Source of the DNA: Solirubrobacter ginsenosidimutans
GTDB lineage: Bacteria; Actinomycetota; Thermoleophilia; Solirubrobacterales; Solirubrobacteraceae
Assembly: GCF_027587205.1 (NCBI RefSeq)
Contig: NZ_JAPDOD010000017.1
Coordinates: 62,001 to 126,000 of the forward strand
Length of the DNA: 64,000 nt
Reading direction: 5' to 3'
Shown here piece by piece: positions 9,686 to 19,101 of the stretch. A model generated the notes under the pieces. The model ran no database searches and was not told the origin of the DNA. It worked only from the letters and a program-made list of their open reading frames with translations. The translations under genes and the position numbers were made by a program. Every line of letters begins with the position of its first letter. Positions within the stretch are counted from its first letter, which is position 1.

Positions 9686-11871
9686 TGAGCACGATCCGCT
9701 ACGAGAAGGACGCCGACGGCGTCGTCAACCTGATCCTCGACGACCCGAGCCAGTCGGCCAACACGATGAACGAGGCCTACAAGGCCTCGATGGCTGCGAC
9801 GATCGACCGCCTCGAGGCCGAGAAGGACGACATCACCGGCGTCGTCATCACCTCCGCCAAGAAGACGTTCTTCGCCGGCGGCGACCTCAACGATCTGAAG
9901 AAGGCGCGCCCCGGTGACTCGGCGGAGGTCGCGCAGATGGTGCGCGAGCTGAAGTCCCACCTGCGGCGGCTCGAGAAGCTCGGCAAGCCGGTCGTCGCCG
10001 CGATCAACGGCGCCGCACTGGGCGGCGGCCTGGAGATCGCGCTCGCCGCGCACTACCGCGTCGCGGTCGACGACTCCAAGGTCGTACTCGGCTTCCCGGA
10101 GGTCCAGCTCGGCCTGCTGCCGGGTTGTGGCGGGGTGACGCGCTCGGTCCGCATGTTCGGCATCGCCAACGCGCTGCTGCAGCTGCTGCTCCAGGGCCAG
10201 CGCCTGCGCCCGGCCAAGGCGCTGGAGCTCGGCCTGATCAACGAGGTCGTGCCTTCGGTGGACGATCTCGTCCCGGCCGCGAAGAAGTGGATCGCGGCGA
10301 ATCCCGAGGCCGTCCAGCCGTGGGACGTCAAGGGCTACAAGATCCCCGGCGGCACGCCGTCGAATCCCTCCTTTGCGGCCAACCTCCCGGCCTTCCCCGC
10401 GAACCTGCGCAAGACGATCAAGGGCGCGAACTACCCCGCCCCGCACCACATCATGGCCGCGGCGGTCGAGGGCGCGCAGGTCGACTTCGACAACGCGATC
10501 GAGATCGAGGGGCGCTACTTCGTCGACCTCGTGACCGGCCAGGTCGCGAAGAACATGATCCAGGCGTTCTTCTTCGACCTCCAGGCCGTGGGCGGCAAGC
10601 GTGGCCGTCCGGACGATCTGGAGCCGACCTCGGTGAAGAAGGTCGTCGTGCTCGGCGCCGGCATGATGGGCGCCGCGATCGCGTACGTGTGCGCGAAGGC
10701 GGGCATCGAAGTCGTCTTGAAGGACGTCGACCAGGCCGCCGCCGACCGCGGTCGCGACTACAGCGTGAAGCTCGTCGCGAAGGGCGTCGAGCGCGGCAAG
10801 ACCACGCAGGAGAAGGGCGACGCCCTGCTCGGTTTGATCACCGCGACGACTGACGCTTCGGCCGCCGCGGGTGCCGACCTGGTGATCGAGGCCGTCTTCG
10901 AGGACCCGGCGGTCAAGGCGCAGGTCATGGCCGAGATCGAGCCGCACCTCGCCGACGACGCGCTGCTGGGCTCCAACACCTCCACCCTGCCGATCACCTC
11001 GCTGGCCGAGAACGTCTCGCGCCCCGCGGACTTCATCGGCCTGCACTTCTTCTCGCCCGTCGACAAGATGCCGCTGCTGGAGATCATCAAGGGCGAGAAG
11101 ACCGGCGACGCCGCGGTCTACCGCGCGCTGGACCTGGCGAAGCAGATCGGCAAGACCCCGATCGTCGTCAACGACTCGCGCGGCTTCTTCACCTCACGCG
11201 TCATCGGCACCTTCATCAACGAGGGCATGGCGATGCTCGCCGAGGGCATCCCTGCCCCGTCGATCGAGCAGGCCTCCTCCCAGGCCGGCTACCCCGCCCC
11301 CGTGCTCCAGCTCTCCGACGAGCTGAACATGAAGCTGATGCGCCGGATCCGCGCCGCATCCAAGGCCGCTGTGGAGGCCGACGGCGGCACGTGGGTGGCG
11401 CACCCGGCCGAGGGTGTCATCGACCGCATGCTCGACGAGTTCGAGCGACCGGGCAAGCTCGAGGGCGCGGGCTTCTACGAGTACGCCGACGGCAAGCGGA
11501 CGCGGCTGTGGCCGGGCCTGCGCTCGGCGTTCCCGCCGGTCTCCGACCCGTCATCGATCGTGCTGAAGGACCTCGAAGAGCGGATGATGTTCATCGAGGC
11601 CATCGAGTCCGTCAAGTGCCTAGACGAGGGTGTCATCGAGTCCGTCGCCGACGCCAACATCGGCTCGATCATGGGCATCGGCTTCCCGGGCTGGTCGGGC
11701 GGCGTCCTGCAGTACATCAACGGCTACGAAGGCGGCCTCTCCGGCTTCGTCGCCCGTGCCCGCGAACTCGCGGAGACGTACGGCGAGCGCTTCACGCCGC
11801 CCGAGTCCCTCGTCGCGCGCGCCGAGTCCGGCGAGCTCTACCTCGACGCCGAGGTCCTCGCCACCGCGTAG
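9685..11871 (+). CDS. fadJ: Fused enoyl-CoA hydratase / 3-hydroxyacyl-CoA dehydrogenase
   Basis: 728 residues from the ATG inside TGATG at 9683-9687. Residues 1-~290 are a crotonase domain: FFAGGDLNDL at 62-71 and NGAALGGGLEIAL form the oxyanion hole, and GFPEVQLGLLPGCGG is typical. Residues ~315-500 are the NAD-binding domain of 3-hydroxyacyl-CoA dehydrogenase, with GAGMMG starting at residue 324 and HFFSPV carrying the catalytic histidine. Residues ~505-728 are the C-terminal helical dehydrogenase domains. The enzyme should hydrate enoyl-CoA and oxidise the product to 3-ketoacyl-CoA for the thiolase encoded just upstream. The fusion corresponds to FadB/FadJ alpha subunits; fadJ versus fadB cannot be settled from sequence alone. 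Confidence 0.93.
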
Positions 11872-11888
11872 CGAAGTCGTGCGCCATT

Positions 11889-11906
11889 TGTCACACCTTT
11901 GTGACA
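11889..11906. terminator. Hairpin downstream of fadJ (TGTCAC/GTGACA)
   Basis: TGTCAC and GTGACA flank ACCTTT, giving a six-base-pair stem 17 bases after the fadJ stop. There is no U-run, so it would be a weak or Rho-assisted terminator; an operator for the next gene is an alternative. Confidence 0.35.
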
Positions 11907-11947
11907 TCTCGGTGTAGATCCGTGACACGGGCCCGGCCGACAATCCG

Positions 11948-11996
11948 GGGGTGCGTAACTACAGCTTCCCAGCAGGAACCTCTGGTTACGCACCCC
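11948..11996. repeat. Perfect 12-bp inverted repeat at the start of the AbiEi/DUF559 gene
   Basis: GGGGTGCGTAAC (11948-11959) and GTTACGCACCCC (11985-11996) are exact reverse complements, 25 bases apart. The proposed GTG start (11951) lies inside the left arm. AbiEi antitoxins are known to autoregulate by binding inverted repeats in their promoters, so this could be an operator; it could equally be an RNA hairpin occluding the start. Confidence 0.6.
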
Positions 11997-12880
11997 TAGC
12001 GGCCGAGGCCCGCCTCGCGGCGCTCGCGGCCCGCCAACACGGGGTGCTGAGCGTGCCGAATCTGCGCGCCGCGGGCCTGAACGGCAGTGCGGTGAGCCGG
12101 CGGCGCGCACGCGGCGCGCTCCATCTCGTCCATCCGGGCGTCTATGCGTACGGCCACGCCGGGCTCTCGCGGGACGGGCGGTGGCTCGCGGCCGTCTTCG
12201 CGGGTGGCGAGGGAGCGACCCTGGGCCACGTGTCCGCGACGACGTTGATCCTTGACCAGCGGCGCTTTCGATCCCACGTGCCGGAGATCCTCGTCCCCCG
12301 CCGGCACCGGCCAATCCCTGGCGTCATCATCCACACCTGTCGCCGGCTCGACCCGCGGGACGTGACGACCTGCCGCGGCATCCCGGTCACGACCATCGCA
12401 CGCACGCTCGTCGACCTCACCGACAGCCTCACGCCACACCAGCTGGCGTTCCTGATCAAGGAGGCGGCGTACTGGAAGCGCTTCGACCTCGCCGCCACCC
12501 GCCGCGCGATGACGCGGGCCAACGGTCGCCGCAACCTTCGTGTGCTCGAGCGGGCGATCGAGCTCTACCTGAGCGGCAGCGCCGGGACCAGGAGTCCGCA
12601 CGAGGACGCGTTCCTCGCCCTTCTACCGACCGAGATGCCGGAACCGCTGGTGAACATGGAACTGGCGGGCTTCGAAGTCGACTTTCACTGGCCCGACCGG
12701 CGCCTCGCCGTCGAGATCGACGGTGGCGGCCACGAGCGGCCGACGGCGCGTCGCCGGGACGCGCGACTCGATCAGGCCCTGCTGGACGCGAACTACACGC
12801 TCCTGCGGTTCACCGACTCCGAGCTCGAACGGAGCTCCGCGGACGTGCTCGCCCGCGTGAGCTCCGCCTGGACGAGCTAG
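11951..12880 (+). CDS. AbiEi-like N-terminal + DUF559 (Vsr-like nuclease fold) protein
   Basis: 309 residues from GTG. Residues ~15-75 are the winged-helix module found at the front of AbiEi-type antitoxins (LAARQHGVLSVPNLRAAGL, then LHLVHPGVYAYG). Residues ~215-305 are a DUF559 domain, related to very-short-patch-repair endonucleases: LVNMELAGFEVDFHWPDRRLAVEIDGGGHERP contains the E-V-D...E-I-D core expected of a PD-(D/E)XK fold, followed by RRRDARLDQALL. Such proteins are often solitary in actinobacteria. No toxin partner is adjacent here, so a toxin-antitoxin role is not supported; a nuclease or DNA-binding role is the fallback. No other in-frame start precedes the winged helix. Confidence 0.7.
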   Translation: MRNYSFPAGTSGYAPLAAEARLAALAARQHGVLSVPNLRAAGLNGSAVSRRRARGALHLVHPGVYAYGHAGLSRDGRWLAAVFAGGEGATLGHVSATTLILDQRRFRSHVPEILVPRRHRPIPGVIIHTCRRLDPRDVTTCRGIPVTTIARTLVDLTDSLTPHQLAFLIKEAAYWKRFDLAATRRAMTRANGRRNLRVLERAIELYLSGSAGTRSPHEDAFLALLPTEMPEPLVNMELAGFEVDFHWPDRRLAVEIDGGGHERPTARRRDARLDQALLDANYTLLRFTDSELERSSADVLARVSSAWTS

Positions 12881-13388
12881 AGCGGATCGCGCTGAGGAAG
12901 TCGTAGCCGACCTTTGCCGTGGTTAGCGCCGTGGCGCCGGCGTCGTCGCGCTCGATGATGTACTCGTGCTGCCGGGGGTTGCCGGCGGCCTTGAAGATGC
13001 GGGCGAAGTCGATGTGGAAGCCGAACTTCAGGCCGGACTGGCGAGCGATCGCACCCGCTTTGTTGAGGTCGGCCGCGTAGGCGTGCCAGGCGGCGGCGGT
13101 CGTCAGGCCCTTGATGTTCGCGAGGTTGCCGTCGGGCTGGAAGTAGGTGATCGGGCTCGCGGGGTTGACGATGTTGCGCTGGCCGATCGTGACCGCGTCG
13201 GCGACGTGCTTGCGCCACGCCGCCTCGTCCCACGGCTGCGGAATCCCCTGGTGTCCGGAGGTGGCGCGCAGGCCGTTCTGGTCGAGCGCCGCCTTGAACT
13301 GCGCGGCGGTCAGCGTCCCGAAGCCGGCGTGCTCGACGGGCTTGTAGCCGATTGGCGAAGCGCCCATCGTGGCAGGAATGAGCGTCAC
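12881..13388 (-). pseudogene. Sugar phosphate isomerase/epimerase remnant
   Basis: About 170 recognisable residues: GYKPVEHAGFGTLTAAQFK, then GLRATSGHQGIPQPWD and KAGAIARQSGLKFGFH match the first third of a xylose-isomerase-like TIM barrel family. The usual signal peptide and first strand are missing at the 5' end, the metal-binding NHN that should follow GFH is replaced by IDF, and the frame then runs without a proper C-terminus into the antisense of the DUF559 gene (to 12810). It lies 26 bases after the flavoprotein gene on the same strand. I read it as a decayed fragment; a functional short protein is unlikely. Confidence 0.6.
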
Positions 13389-13414
13389 ACGAGAAAAGTG
13401 TCAAACGGCGTTGA

Positions 13415-14482
13415 CTACACGCGCGCGGGCTCGAGGCTCTTGAGGTAGTGCGAGAGCTCGCGGCCGTCGATCTTGTTCGGCGGCCAGCGCAGGCCGGGGG
13501 TGGCGAGGGTCGAGGGCCCGGCGCCCGGCTTGAGGTAGCGGGCCCAGTGCTCGGTCAGGAGCAGGCCGCGGAGCTCGGGCTTGAACGGCTTGGGCTCGAC
13601 GTCCGCGCCCGCCAGCGCGGCGATGTGCGAGGCCGCGGCGTCGGCCTGCTGGCAGGCGATGCCACCCTGCTTGATCGCACCCGCCGTGACATCGCCGGCC
13701 GCGTAGACGCCGGGAGCGACGCGCCCGAACTCGTCCGCGACGAGGAAGCCGTGCTCGTCGTTCGGCAGCCCGGCGATCGCCGGCCCCTCGAGCCGCGGCA
13801 GCGTGATGACGCGCTGCACGTCGAGCATCGCGGGCGTCCACTCCAGGCCGGTGTGGACTTTGATCCCGCCACGCGCGAGCAGGTCGTTGACGACGCGGGT
13901 GGTCTGGGCGCCGAACAGCTCCAGGGGCTCGTTCTCGGGCGTGACGAGGTGCAGATCGACCGTCATGCCCATCTCGAACGAGCGGGCGGCCAGCATCAGC
14001 GCCAGCTCGTAGAGCGGGAGCGGCCAGGTCGCCCCCGCCGGGACGACGAACGCGAGCGACCGCAGGTACCCGCCCTCGACGTCCTGGACGATGCCGTGGA
14101 GGCGCTCCTGGTCGGTCAGCGAGCCGGTGAACGCGACAGCACCGGTGAACGGCACGACGGGACGCGCGCCCGAGGCGATCAGGAGGACGTCGTACCCCAG
14201 CCGCTCGCCGGTGACGGTGTGCACCTCGCGCGCCGCCATGTCGACGCTCGCGAGCCGGTCGCGGACGTGGGCGAACCCGGCGTCGGACGCGATCCGGTCG
14301 AACGGATAGGTGACCTCGCCACCAGCCGCGAACGGCGTCAGGACGCTCAGCGGGCGATAGGTGAACTCGGCCTCGGGAGCGAGGACGGTGACGGCGACCC
14401 GTTCACCGGCGAGGCGGTGCAGGGAGAGCGCGGCTTCGAGTCCGGCGGGTCCGCCGCCGGCGATCAGGACGTTGGTCGGCAT
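13415..14482 (-). CDS. FAD/NAD-dependent oxidoreductase, sulfide:quinone reductase-like
   Basis: 355 residues. The FAD-binding Rossmann motif GGGPAGLEAAL begins at residue 9, and the second nucleotide signature VYAAGDVTA, close to the C-terminal third, contacts the flavin. The fold type is that of NDH-2/SQR disulfide-reductase relatives. The cysteines that carry sulfur in true SQR enzymes are not evident; few cysteines are present at all, so electron transfer from an organic or NAD(P)H donor is as likely. It stands alone upstream of an isomerase remnant and divergent from a universal stress protein. Confidence 0.7.
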   Translation of the reverse strand: MPTNVLIAGGGPAGLEAALSLHRLAGERVAVTVLAPEAEFTYRPLSVLTPFAAGGEVTYPFDRIASDAGFAHVRDRLASVDMAAREVHTVTGERLGYDVLLIASGARPVVPFTGAVAFTGSLTDQERLHGIVQDVEGGYLRSLAFVVPAGATWPLPLYELALMLAARSFEMGMTVDLHLVTPENEPLELFGAQTTRVVNDLLARGGIKVHTGLEWTPAMLDVQRVITLPRLEGPAIAGLPNDEHGFLVADEFGRVAPGVYAAGDVTAGAIKQGGIACQQADAAASHIAALAGADVEPKPFKPELRGLLLTEHWARYLKPGAGPSTLATPGLRWPPNKIDGRELSHYLKSLEPARV

Positions 14483-14539
14483 ACCTCCAAGCTAGCCCCG
14501 CGACGGCCGTCAGACGTCCGTGGCGAGCACCGTTCGCGA

Positions 14540-14556
14540 CTGCGGGAAACCCGCAG
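14540..14556. promoter_or_regulatory. Perfect 7-bp inverted repeat between divergent genes
   Basis: CTGCGGG and CCCGCAG flank AAA in the 129-base gap between the flavoprotein and stress-protein starts. It may be an operator for either gene or a stable hairpin in one leader; nothing in the sequence distinguishes these. Confidence 0.4.
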
Positions 14557-14611
14557 ACACGGCGCCGCAAACCCCGATGAACGCCCGCACGCCCGGACGT
14601 ACGGTGGCGGC

Positions 14612-15463
14612 ATGAACACCATCGTCATCGGCGTCGATGCCACAGACCGTTCGTTTGACGTCATCGCCTTCGCCCGCCAGTTCGACCACGCCCACCTGAT
14701 CGCCGCGACCTCGTTCCCCGTCGGCGGGGCACCCGGCTACGCCATCCTGCGCGACACGGCGCTCGACACGCTCCACGAAGCCACCCAAGGCCTGAGCAAC
14801 GTCGAGACGCGCGCAATCGCCGAGACCTCACCCGCCCGCGCGCTGCACGACCTCGCCGAGGCGACCGACGCCGACCTCATCGTCGTCGGCTCCGCCCACA
14901 CCGGAAGGCTCGGTCGCGTCCTGCCCGGCAGCACAGGCGAGAAGCTGCTCCACGGCACGCGGTGCGCGGTCGCCGTCGTCCCGCGCGGCTACACCGAGCG
15001 CCGCGTGACGAGGATCGGCGTCGCCTACGACGGCTCCGACGAGGCACGCGCCGCGCTCGAGGCCGCCGCCGGCCTGGCCCTCTCCTTCGGCGCGCAGCTC
15101 GAGCTGGTCGGCGTCGCCGGCCTGGACTGGTACGCGGGCCCGGCGATCGCGGGCGGCGTGGGGTACGAGCTCGACACCCTGCGCGAAGAGACCCAGCAGC
15201 GCCTGCGCGAGCAGCTCGACGAAGCCTCGAGCACGCTCACCGTCGAGGCCGAGACCGTCCTGCGCACCGGCGACCCCGTCGAGGAATTGATCAAGCGCAC
15301 GGAGCAGCTCGACCTGCTGGTCACCGGCTCACGCGGCTACGGGCCGCTGCGCGCCGTGCTCGTCGGCGGCGTCAGCGGGCGGGTGACCCGGGGCGCGCAC
15401 TGCCCGGTGATCGTCGTCCCACGCGGCGCGGCCCGCGCCGCGGCCGAGCAGGCCGCCGCCTAG
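14612..15463 (+). CDS. Tandem universal stress protein (two UspA domains)
   Basis: 283 residues from ATG. Two UspA domains: residues 1-~130 and ~137-275. Each ends with the ATP-binding loop G-x2-G-x9-G-S/T: GSAHTGRLGRVLPGSTGEK in the first and GSRGYGPLRAVLVGGVSGR in the second. The first domain is divergent at its N-terminus (VIGVDATDRSFDVIAFARQ), which suggests that only one site may bind nucleotide normally. These proteins act as ATP/AMP-binding stress modulators in the cytoplasm. The stop shares a CTAG with the convergent histidine kinase gene. Confidence 0.88.
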   Translation: MNTIVIGVDATDRSFDVIAFARQFDHAHLIAATSFPVGGAPGYAILRDTALDTLHEATQGLSNVETRAIAETSPARALHDLAEATDADLIVVGSAHTGRLGRVLPGSTGEKLLHGTRCAVAVVPRGYTERRVTRIGVAYDGSDEARAALEAAAGLALSFGAQLELVGVAGLDWYAGPAIAGGVGYELDTLREETQQRLREQLDEASSTLTVEAETVLRTGDPVEELIKRTEQLDLLVTGSRGYGPLRAVLVGGVSGRVTRGAHCPVIVVPRGAARAAAEQAAA

Positions 15464-16944
15464 CCATGCGGGATCACGGCGCGCAGGGTCGTGCCTCCGC
15501 CCGGCGCGGTCTGGATGTCGAGCGTGCCGCGCACCAGCGCGAGCCGCTCGCGCATCCCGACCAGCCCGAAGCCCGTCGACCGCCGGTGGGGATCGAAGCC
15601 CGCACCGTCGTCGCGTACGACGACCTCGATCGATGCCCCCGCGTCGCGCACGACCACCGCGACGCGCGACGCGGCCGCGTGCTTGAGCACGTTCGTGAGC
15701 GCTTCCTGGACGACGCGGTAGACGGTCGACTCGATCTCGGCCGGCGGCCGCCCGTCAAGCGACACGTCGAGGTCGACCTCGACATCCGACGACGACGAGC
15801 GCCCGACCAGCGTCTCCAGCGCTGGGGCGAGCCCGAGCTCGTCCAGCGCCGCGGGACGCAGGTCGGCGATCAGCGAGCGCAGGTCGCCGATCCCCGTGGT
15901 GAGCTGCTCCAGCGCCGTCTCCAGCGCGCGGTCGATGCGCGAGCGATCCCCGCTGCGGCGCGCACCCGCGAGCAGCATCCGCAGACCCGCGAGCTGCTGC
16001 AGGGTCTCGTCGTGCAGCTCACGCCCCCACCGCGAGCGCTCGGCCTCGGACGCCTCCAGCGACTGCCGCAGCGCCTGCTCGCCCGCGTGCTGGGCGGTCG
16101 CCATCGCGGTGGCCGCGCTGGCCGCGAACGCCCGCAGCAACCGGTCGTCCTCCTCGCCGAACGGGCCGCCGTAGACCCGCAGCGAACCCAAAGGCCGGTT
16201 GCGGAACGTCACGGGAACCGTCAGCGCAGGCTCCCCGCTCACGGCCTCCCCCGCGACGGCGCCCACCTCGCCGTCGGCGAGCACGATCTCCGCCGCGCGC
16301 GCGTCCAGCAGCGCCCGGGAGCGCTTGACGACCAGCTCGAGCACCCGCGCCAGGTCGGTCTCCCCGCCCAGCGCCCGGCTGATCTCCGTCGTCGCCTCCA
16401 GGCCGCGGATCGTCCGTTCGAGCTCGTCGCGTTGCTCGCGGACGTCGCGGTAGAGCCGCGCGTTGTTGATCGCGATCGCGGCCCAGTCGGCCAAGACCAC
16501 CGCGGCCTCCTCGTCCGAAGCCGAGAACTCCGCCCCACCCGCCTTCTCGGTCAGATAGAGGTTCCCCCACGCGCGGCCCTCGATCACGATCGGGACGCCG
16601 AGGAACGAGCGCATCGGCGGGTGCGAGGACGGGAAGCCGTAGGACTCCGCGTGCGCGGCGACGTCCGCCAGCCGCAGCGGGCGGGGGTCCTTGATCAGCA
16701 CGCCGAGCACGCCTCGCCCCCGCGGCGGGTCGCCGATCGCTCTCCCCACCGCGTCGGAGATGCCCGCGGTGAGGAACCGCTCCAACCCTTCGCGCGATGC
16801 ATCGAGCACGCCGATCGCCGCGTACCGCGCGCCCGTCAGCTCGCGAGCGACCTCGAGCAGCCGCTGGAGCACAATCTCGGGATCGAGCACGCCGACCAGG
16901 GAGCGCCCGACGTCGAGCAATCGCTGGAGCCGGACCTCGTCCAC
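15460..16944 (-). CDS. GAF-domain sensor histidine kinase (HisKA_3 type)
   Basis: 494 residues from a GTG at 16942-16944, chosen because longer starts would run through the divergent regulator gene. Two GAF domains occupy about residues 5-150 and 165-300 (the first shows RSFLGVPIVIEGRAWGNLYLTEK). No transmembrane segment is present, so sensing is cytoplasmic, perhaps of redox state or a small ligand. The dimerisation helix follows with phospho-accepting H311 in RELHDETLQQLAGLR, then the ATPase with EALTNVLKHA (N box) and DDGAGFD (G1 box). This is the DegS/NarX/DevS architecture. The cognate regulator is the divergent gene 25 bases away. Confidence 0.9.
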   Translation of the reverse strand: MDEVRLQRLLDVGRSLVGVLDPEIVLQRLLEVARELTGARYAAIGVLDASREGLERFLTAGISDAVGRAIGDPPRGRGVLGVLIKDPRPLRLADVAAHAESYGFPSSHPPMRSFLGVPIVIEGRAWGNLYLTEKAGGAEFSASDEEAAVVLADWAAIAINNARLYRDVREQRDELERTIRGLEATTEISRALGGETDLARVLELVVKRSRALLDARAAEIVLADGEVGAVAGEAVSGEPALTVPVTFRNRPLGSLRVYGGPFGEEDDRLLRAFAASAATAMATAQHAGEQALRQSLEASEAERSRWGRELHDETLQQLAGLRMLLAGARRSGDRSRIDRALETALEQLTTGIGDLRSLIADLRPAALDELGLAPALETLVGRSSSSDVEVDLDVSLDGRPPAEIESTVYRVVQEALTNVLKHAAASRVAVVVRDAGASIEVVVRDDGAGFDPHRRSTGFGLVGMRERLALVRGTLDIQTAPGGGTTLRAVIPHG

Positions 16945-16969
16945 CGCCGGGAGGCTACCGTTGCACGCG

Positions 16970-17614
16970 ATGTCCACCGCTGAGCGCGCCGACCGTTCCC
17001 AGACCACCGTCGTCATCGCCGACGATCACACGGTGGTCCGCCAGGGCCTGCGCATGCTGATCGACAACGAGGACGGCCTCCAGGTGATCGCCGAGGCCGG
17101 AACGGTCCCGGACGCCGAGCGGCTCACCCGCGCGCACCGCCCCACGGTCCTCGTCCTGGACCTCAACATGCCGGGCGGCTCGAGTCTGGACGCGATCCCG
17201 CGGCTGAAGACCGTGGCCGCCGTGGTCGTGCTGACGATGCAGGACGACCCGGCCTTCGCGCGCCAGGCGCTGCAGGCGGGCGCGCTCGGCTTCGTCCTCA
17301 AGGAGGCGGCCGACGAGGAGCTGCTGGGCGCGATCAAGCTCGCCGCCGCCGGCGAGACCTACCTCAACCCGCGCCTGGGCGCGAAGCTCGCGCTCGCCCC
17401 ACCGGCCGGCCCGCCCGACGACCTGACTGCGCGTGAGGTCGAGGTCCTGCGGCTGATCGCGCTCGGCCACACCAACGTCGAGATCGGCGACCAGCTCTTC
17501 CTCTCGACGCGCACGGTCGAGACCCACCGCGCCCACATCCAGCAGAAGCTGCGCCGCACCACCCGCGCCGAGCTCGTGCGCTACGCGCTCGAGCACGGCC
17601 TCGTCGACGTCTAA
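16970..17614 (+). CDS. NarL/LuxR-family response regulator
   Basis: 214 residues. Receiver domain residues 13-130: acidic pocket D18-D19, phospho-accepting D64 in VLVLDLNMPGG, T/S switch in VVVLTMQDD and lysine in GFVLKEAA. The C-terminal LuxR helix-turn-helix spans about residues 150-210 (LTAREVEVLRLIALGHTN, LSTRTVETHRAHIQQKL). All phosphotransfer residues are intact, so it should be activated by the divergent kinase and act as a transcription factor. Its stop (TAA) overlaps the TAG of the convergent oxidoreductase gene by CTAA. Confidence 0.92.
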   Translation: MSTAERADRSQTTVVIADDHTVVRQGLRMLIDNEDGLQVIAEAGTVPDAERLTRAHRPTVLVLDLNMPGGSSLDAIPRLKTVAAVVVLTMQDDPAFARQALQAGALGFVLKEAADEELLGAIKLAAAGETYLNPRLGAKLALAPPAGPPDDLTAREVEVLRLIALGHTNVEIGDQLFLSTRTVETHRAHIQQKLRRTTRAELVRYALEHGLVDV

Positions 17615-19101
17615 CGCGACTGCTTCAACGCGGCCCGCGCGGCGGCGTCGCCCGGCACGCCGTGCACCGCCCCGCCCGGGAAGGTCGCGGCGCTGCCGAT
17701 GAATAGGCCCTTCAGCGGCGTCGAGTACGGCGAGAGCTTCGGGAGCGGGCGGAAGACGACCTGGCGCAGCCGATAGGAGCCGCCGCCGACGTCGCCGCCC
17801 ACGAGGTTCGGATTGCGCGCCTGCAGGTCCGCCGGCCCGAGCACGTGGCGGGCGAGGATGCGGTCGCGGAAGCCGGGAGCGAAGCGCTCGACCTGCTCCT
17901 CCATCCGCTCGGCCACCAGCGGCGTCGACGCGGCCCAGTCGACGCCGGCCTGCGGCCCGTGGGTGTAGGCCCAGGCGGTGTGCTTGCCCTCGGGCGCGCG
18001 CGACGGATCCGCGACCGATTGCTGCCCCAGCAAGAGGAACGGGAGGTCCGCGAGGCCGTCGTGGGCCTGCGCCACCGAGCGCATGAACTCCTCTCGCCCA
18101 CCCGCCACGTGCACCGTCCCCGCCCCACCGACCAAATCATTGGTCCACGGGATCGGCCCGTCCAGCGCCCAGTCGACCTTGACCGTCGCCGCCCCCGGCA
18201 CAAACGTCTTCAAGGCCGTCCGGTACCAGCCGGGGAAGTCGGTCATCGCCATCAGCGCGCGTGGCATCAGATCGGCGACGACCGTCCGGGCGGGGAAGCG
18301 CTCGTCGTCGCTCGCCACGCCCGTGACGCGCCCGCCTGCGCTGAGCACCCGCGTGACCCGCACGCCGCAGCGCACCTCGCCGCCGAGGCTCCGAAAATAC
18401 GCCACCAGCGCGTCGGTCAGCCGCTCCGCGCCGCCGCGCGGCGACGGCCACCCGACCGCGTGACCGAGCAGGTTGAGGTAGAAGGCGGCGATGCCAGAGC
18501 CCGCGCCGTCGGGCGGCGTGTCACCGTGCATCGCCGCGCCGTACAGCCACGCCTGGGACCCGCCGTCCGCGAACAGCCGCTTGCCGAGCCCGACGGCGGA
18601 GCCCGGCAGCATGCGCGTGAAGTCCAGCAGCCGCAGCGGCCCCGCGCCGGCCAGCAGCTTGACCGGCCCACCGACCGGCGGGAAGCCGGAGAGCATCGTC
18701 GCCCGCACGGCCTCGAAGTTGTCCAGGAACGGGCGAACGAACGCGACCCAGTTCTCCCCGTCGCGCCCGCCCAGGGACGCCGCCGTCTCGTCCAGCCCGC
18801 GGTAGAGCAGCTTCGCCTCGCCATCGGGGAGCGGGTGCGCGTACGGCGCCGCCGGGTGCACCCACTCCAGGCCGTGCGCCGCGAGCGGCATCCGCGCGAA
18901 GACCGGCGACGCCGCCGACGCCGGATACACCGACGAGAACGTGTCGTGGCGAAAGCCCGGCAGCGTCAGCTCCTGCGTACGCACGGCGCCGCCGGGCGCG
19001 TCCGCGGCCTCGAGCACCAGGACCGAGCGGCCGGCCTCGGCGAGCCGGATCGCGGCGGCCAGGCCGTTCGGGCCGGCGCCGATGACGACCGCGTCTCTCA
19101 T
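17611..19101 (-). CDS. Phytoene-desaturase-like FAD-dependent oxidoreductase
   Basis: 496 residues from the ATG at 19099-19101. The dinucleotide motif GAGPNGLAAAIRLAEAGRSV at residues 8-27 is followed by VLEAADAPGGAVRT, as in phytoene dehydrogenases and related amine-oxidase-fold proteins. The C-terminus has the FAD-contacting GLFIGSAATFPGGAVHGVPG. No carotenoid genes are nearby, so the substrate is not necessarily a carotenoid; other members act on polyenes, lipids or unknown substrates. Its start overlaps the stop of the upstream gene of unknown function by four bases (ATGA), so the two are probably co-translated and act together. Confidence 0.8.
   Translation of the reverse strand: MRDAVVIGAGPNGLAAAIRLAEAGRSVLVLEAADAPGGAVRTQELTLPGFRHDTFSSVYPASAASPVFARMPLAAHGLEWVHPAAPYAHPLPDGEAKLLYRGLDETAASLGGRDGENWVAFVRPFLDNFEAVRATMLSGFPPVGGPVKLLAGAGPLRLLDFTRMLPGSAVGLGKRLFADGGSQAWLYGAAMHGDTPPDGAGSGIAAFYLNLLGHAVGWPSPRGGAERLTDALVAYFRSLGGEVRCGVRVTRVLSAGGRVTGVASDDERFPARTVVADLMPRALMAMTDFPGWYRTALKTFVPGAATVKVDWALDGPIPWTNDLVGGAGTVHVAGGREEFMRSVAQAHDGLADLPFLLLGQQSVADPSRAPEGKHTAWAYTHGPQAGVDWAASTPLVAERMEEQVERFAPGFRDRILARHVLGPADLQARNPNLVGGDVGGGSYRLRQVVFRPLPKLSPYSTPLKGLFIGSAATFPGGAVHGVPGDAAARAALKQSR

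Noticed and set aside
12877..13404. An alternative frame across the isomerase remnant
   Set aside because: No similarity to any family; the neighbouring frame has recognisable isomerase sequence.
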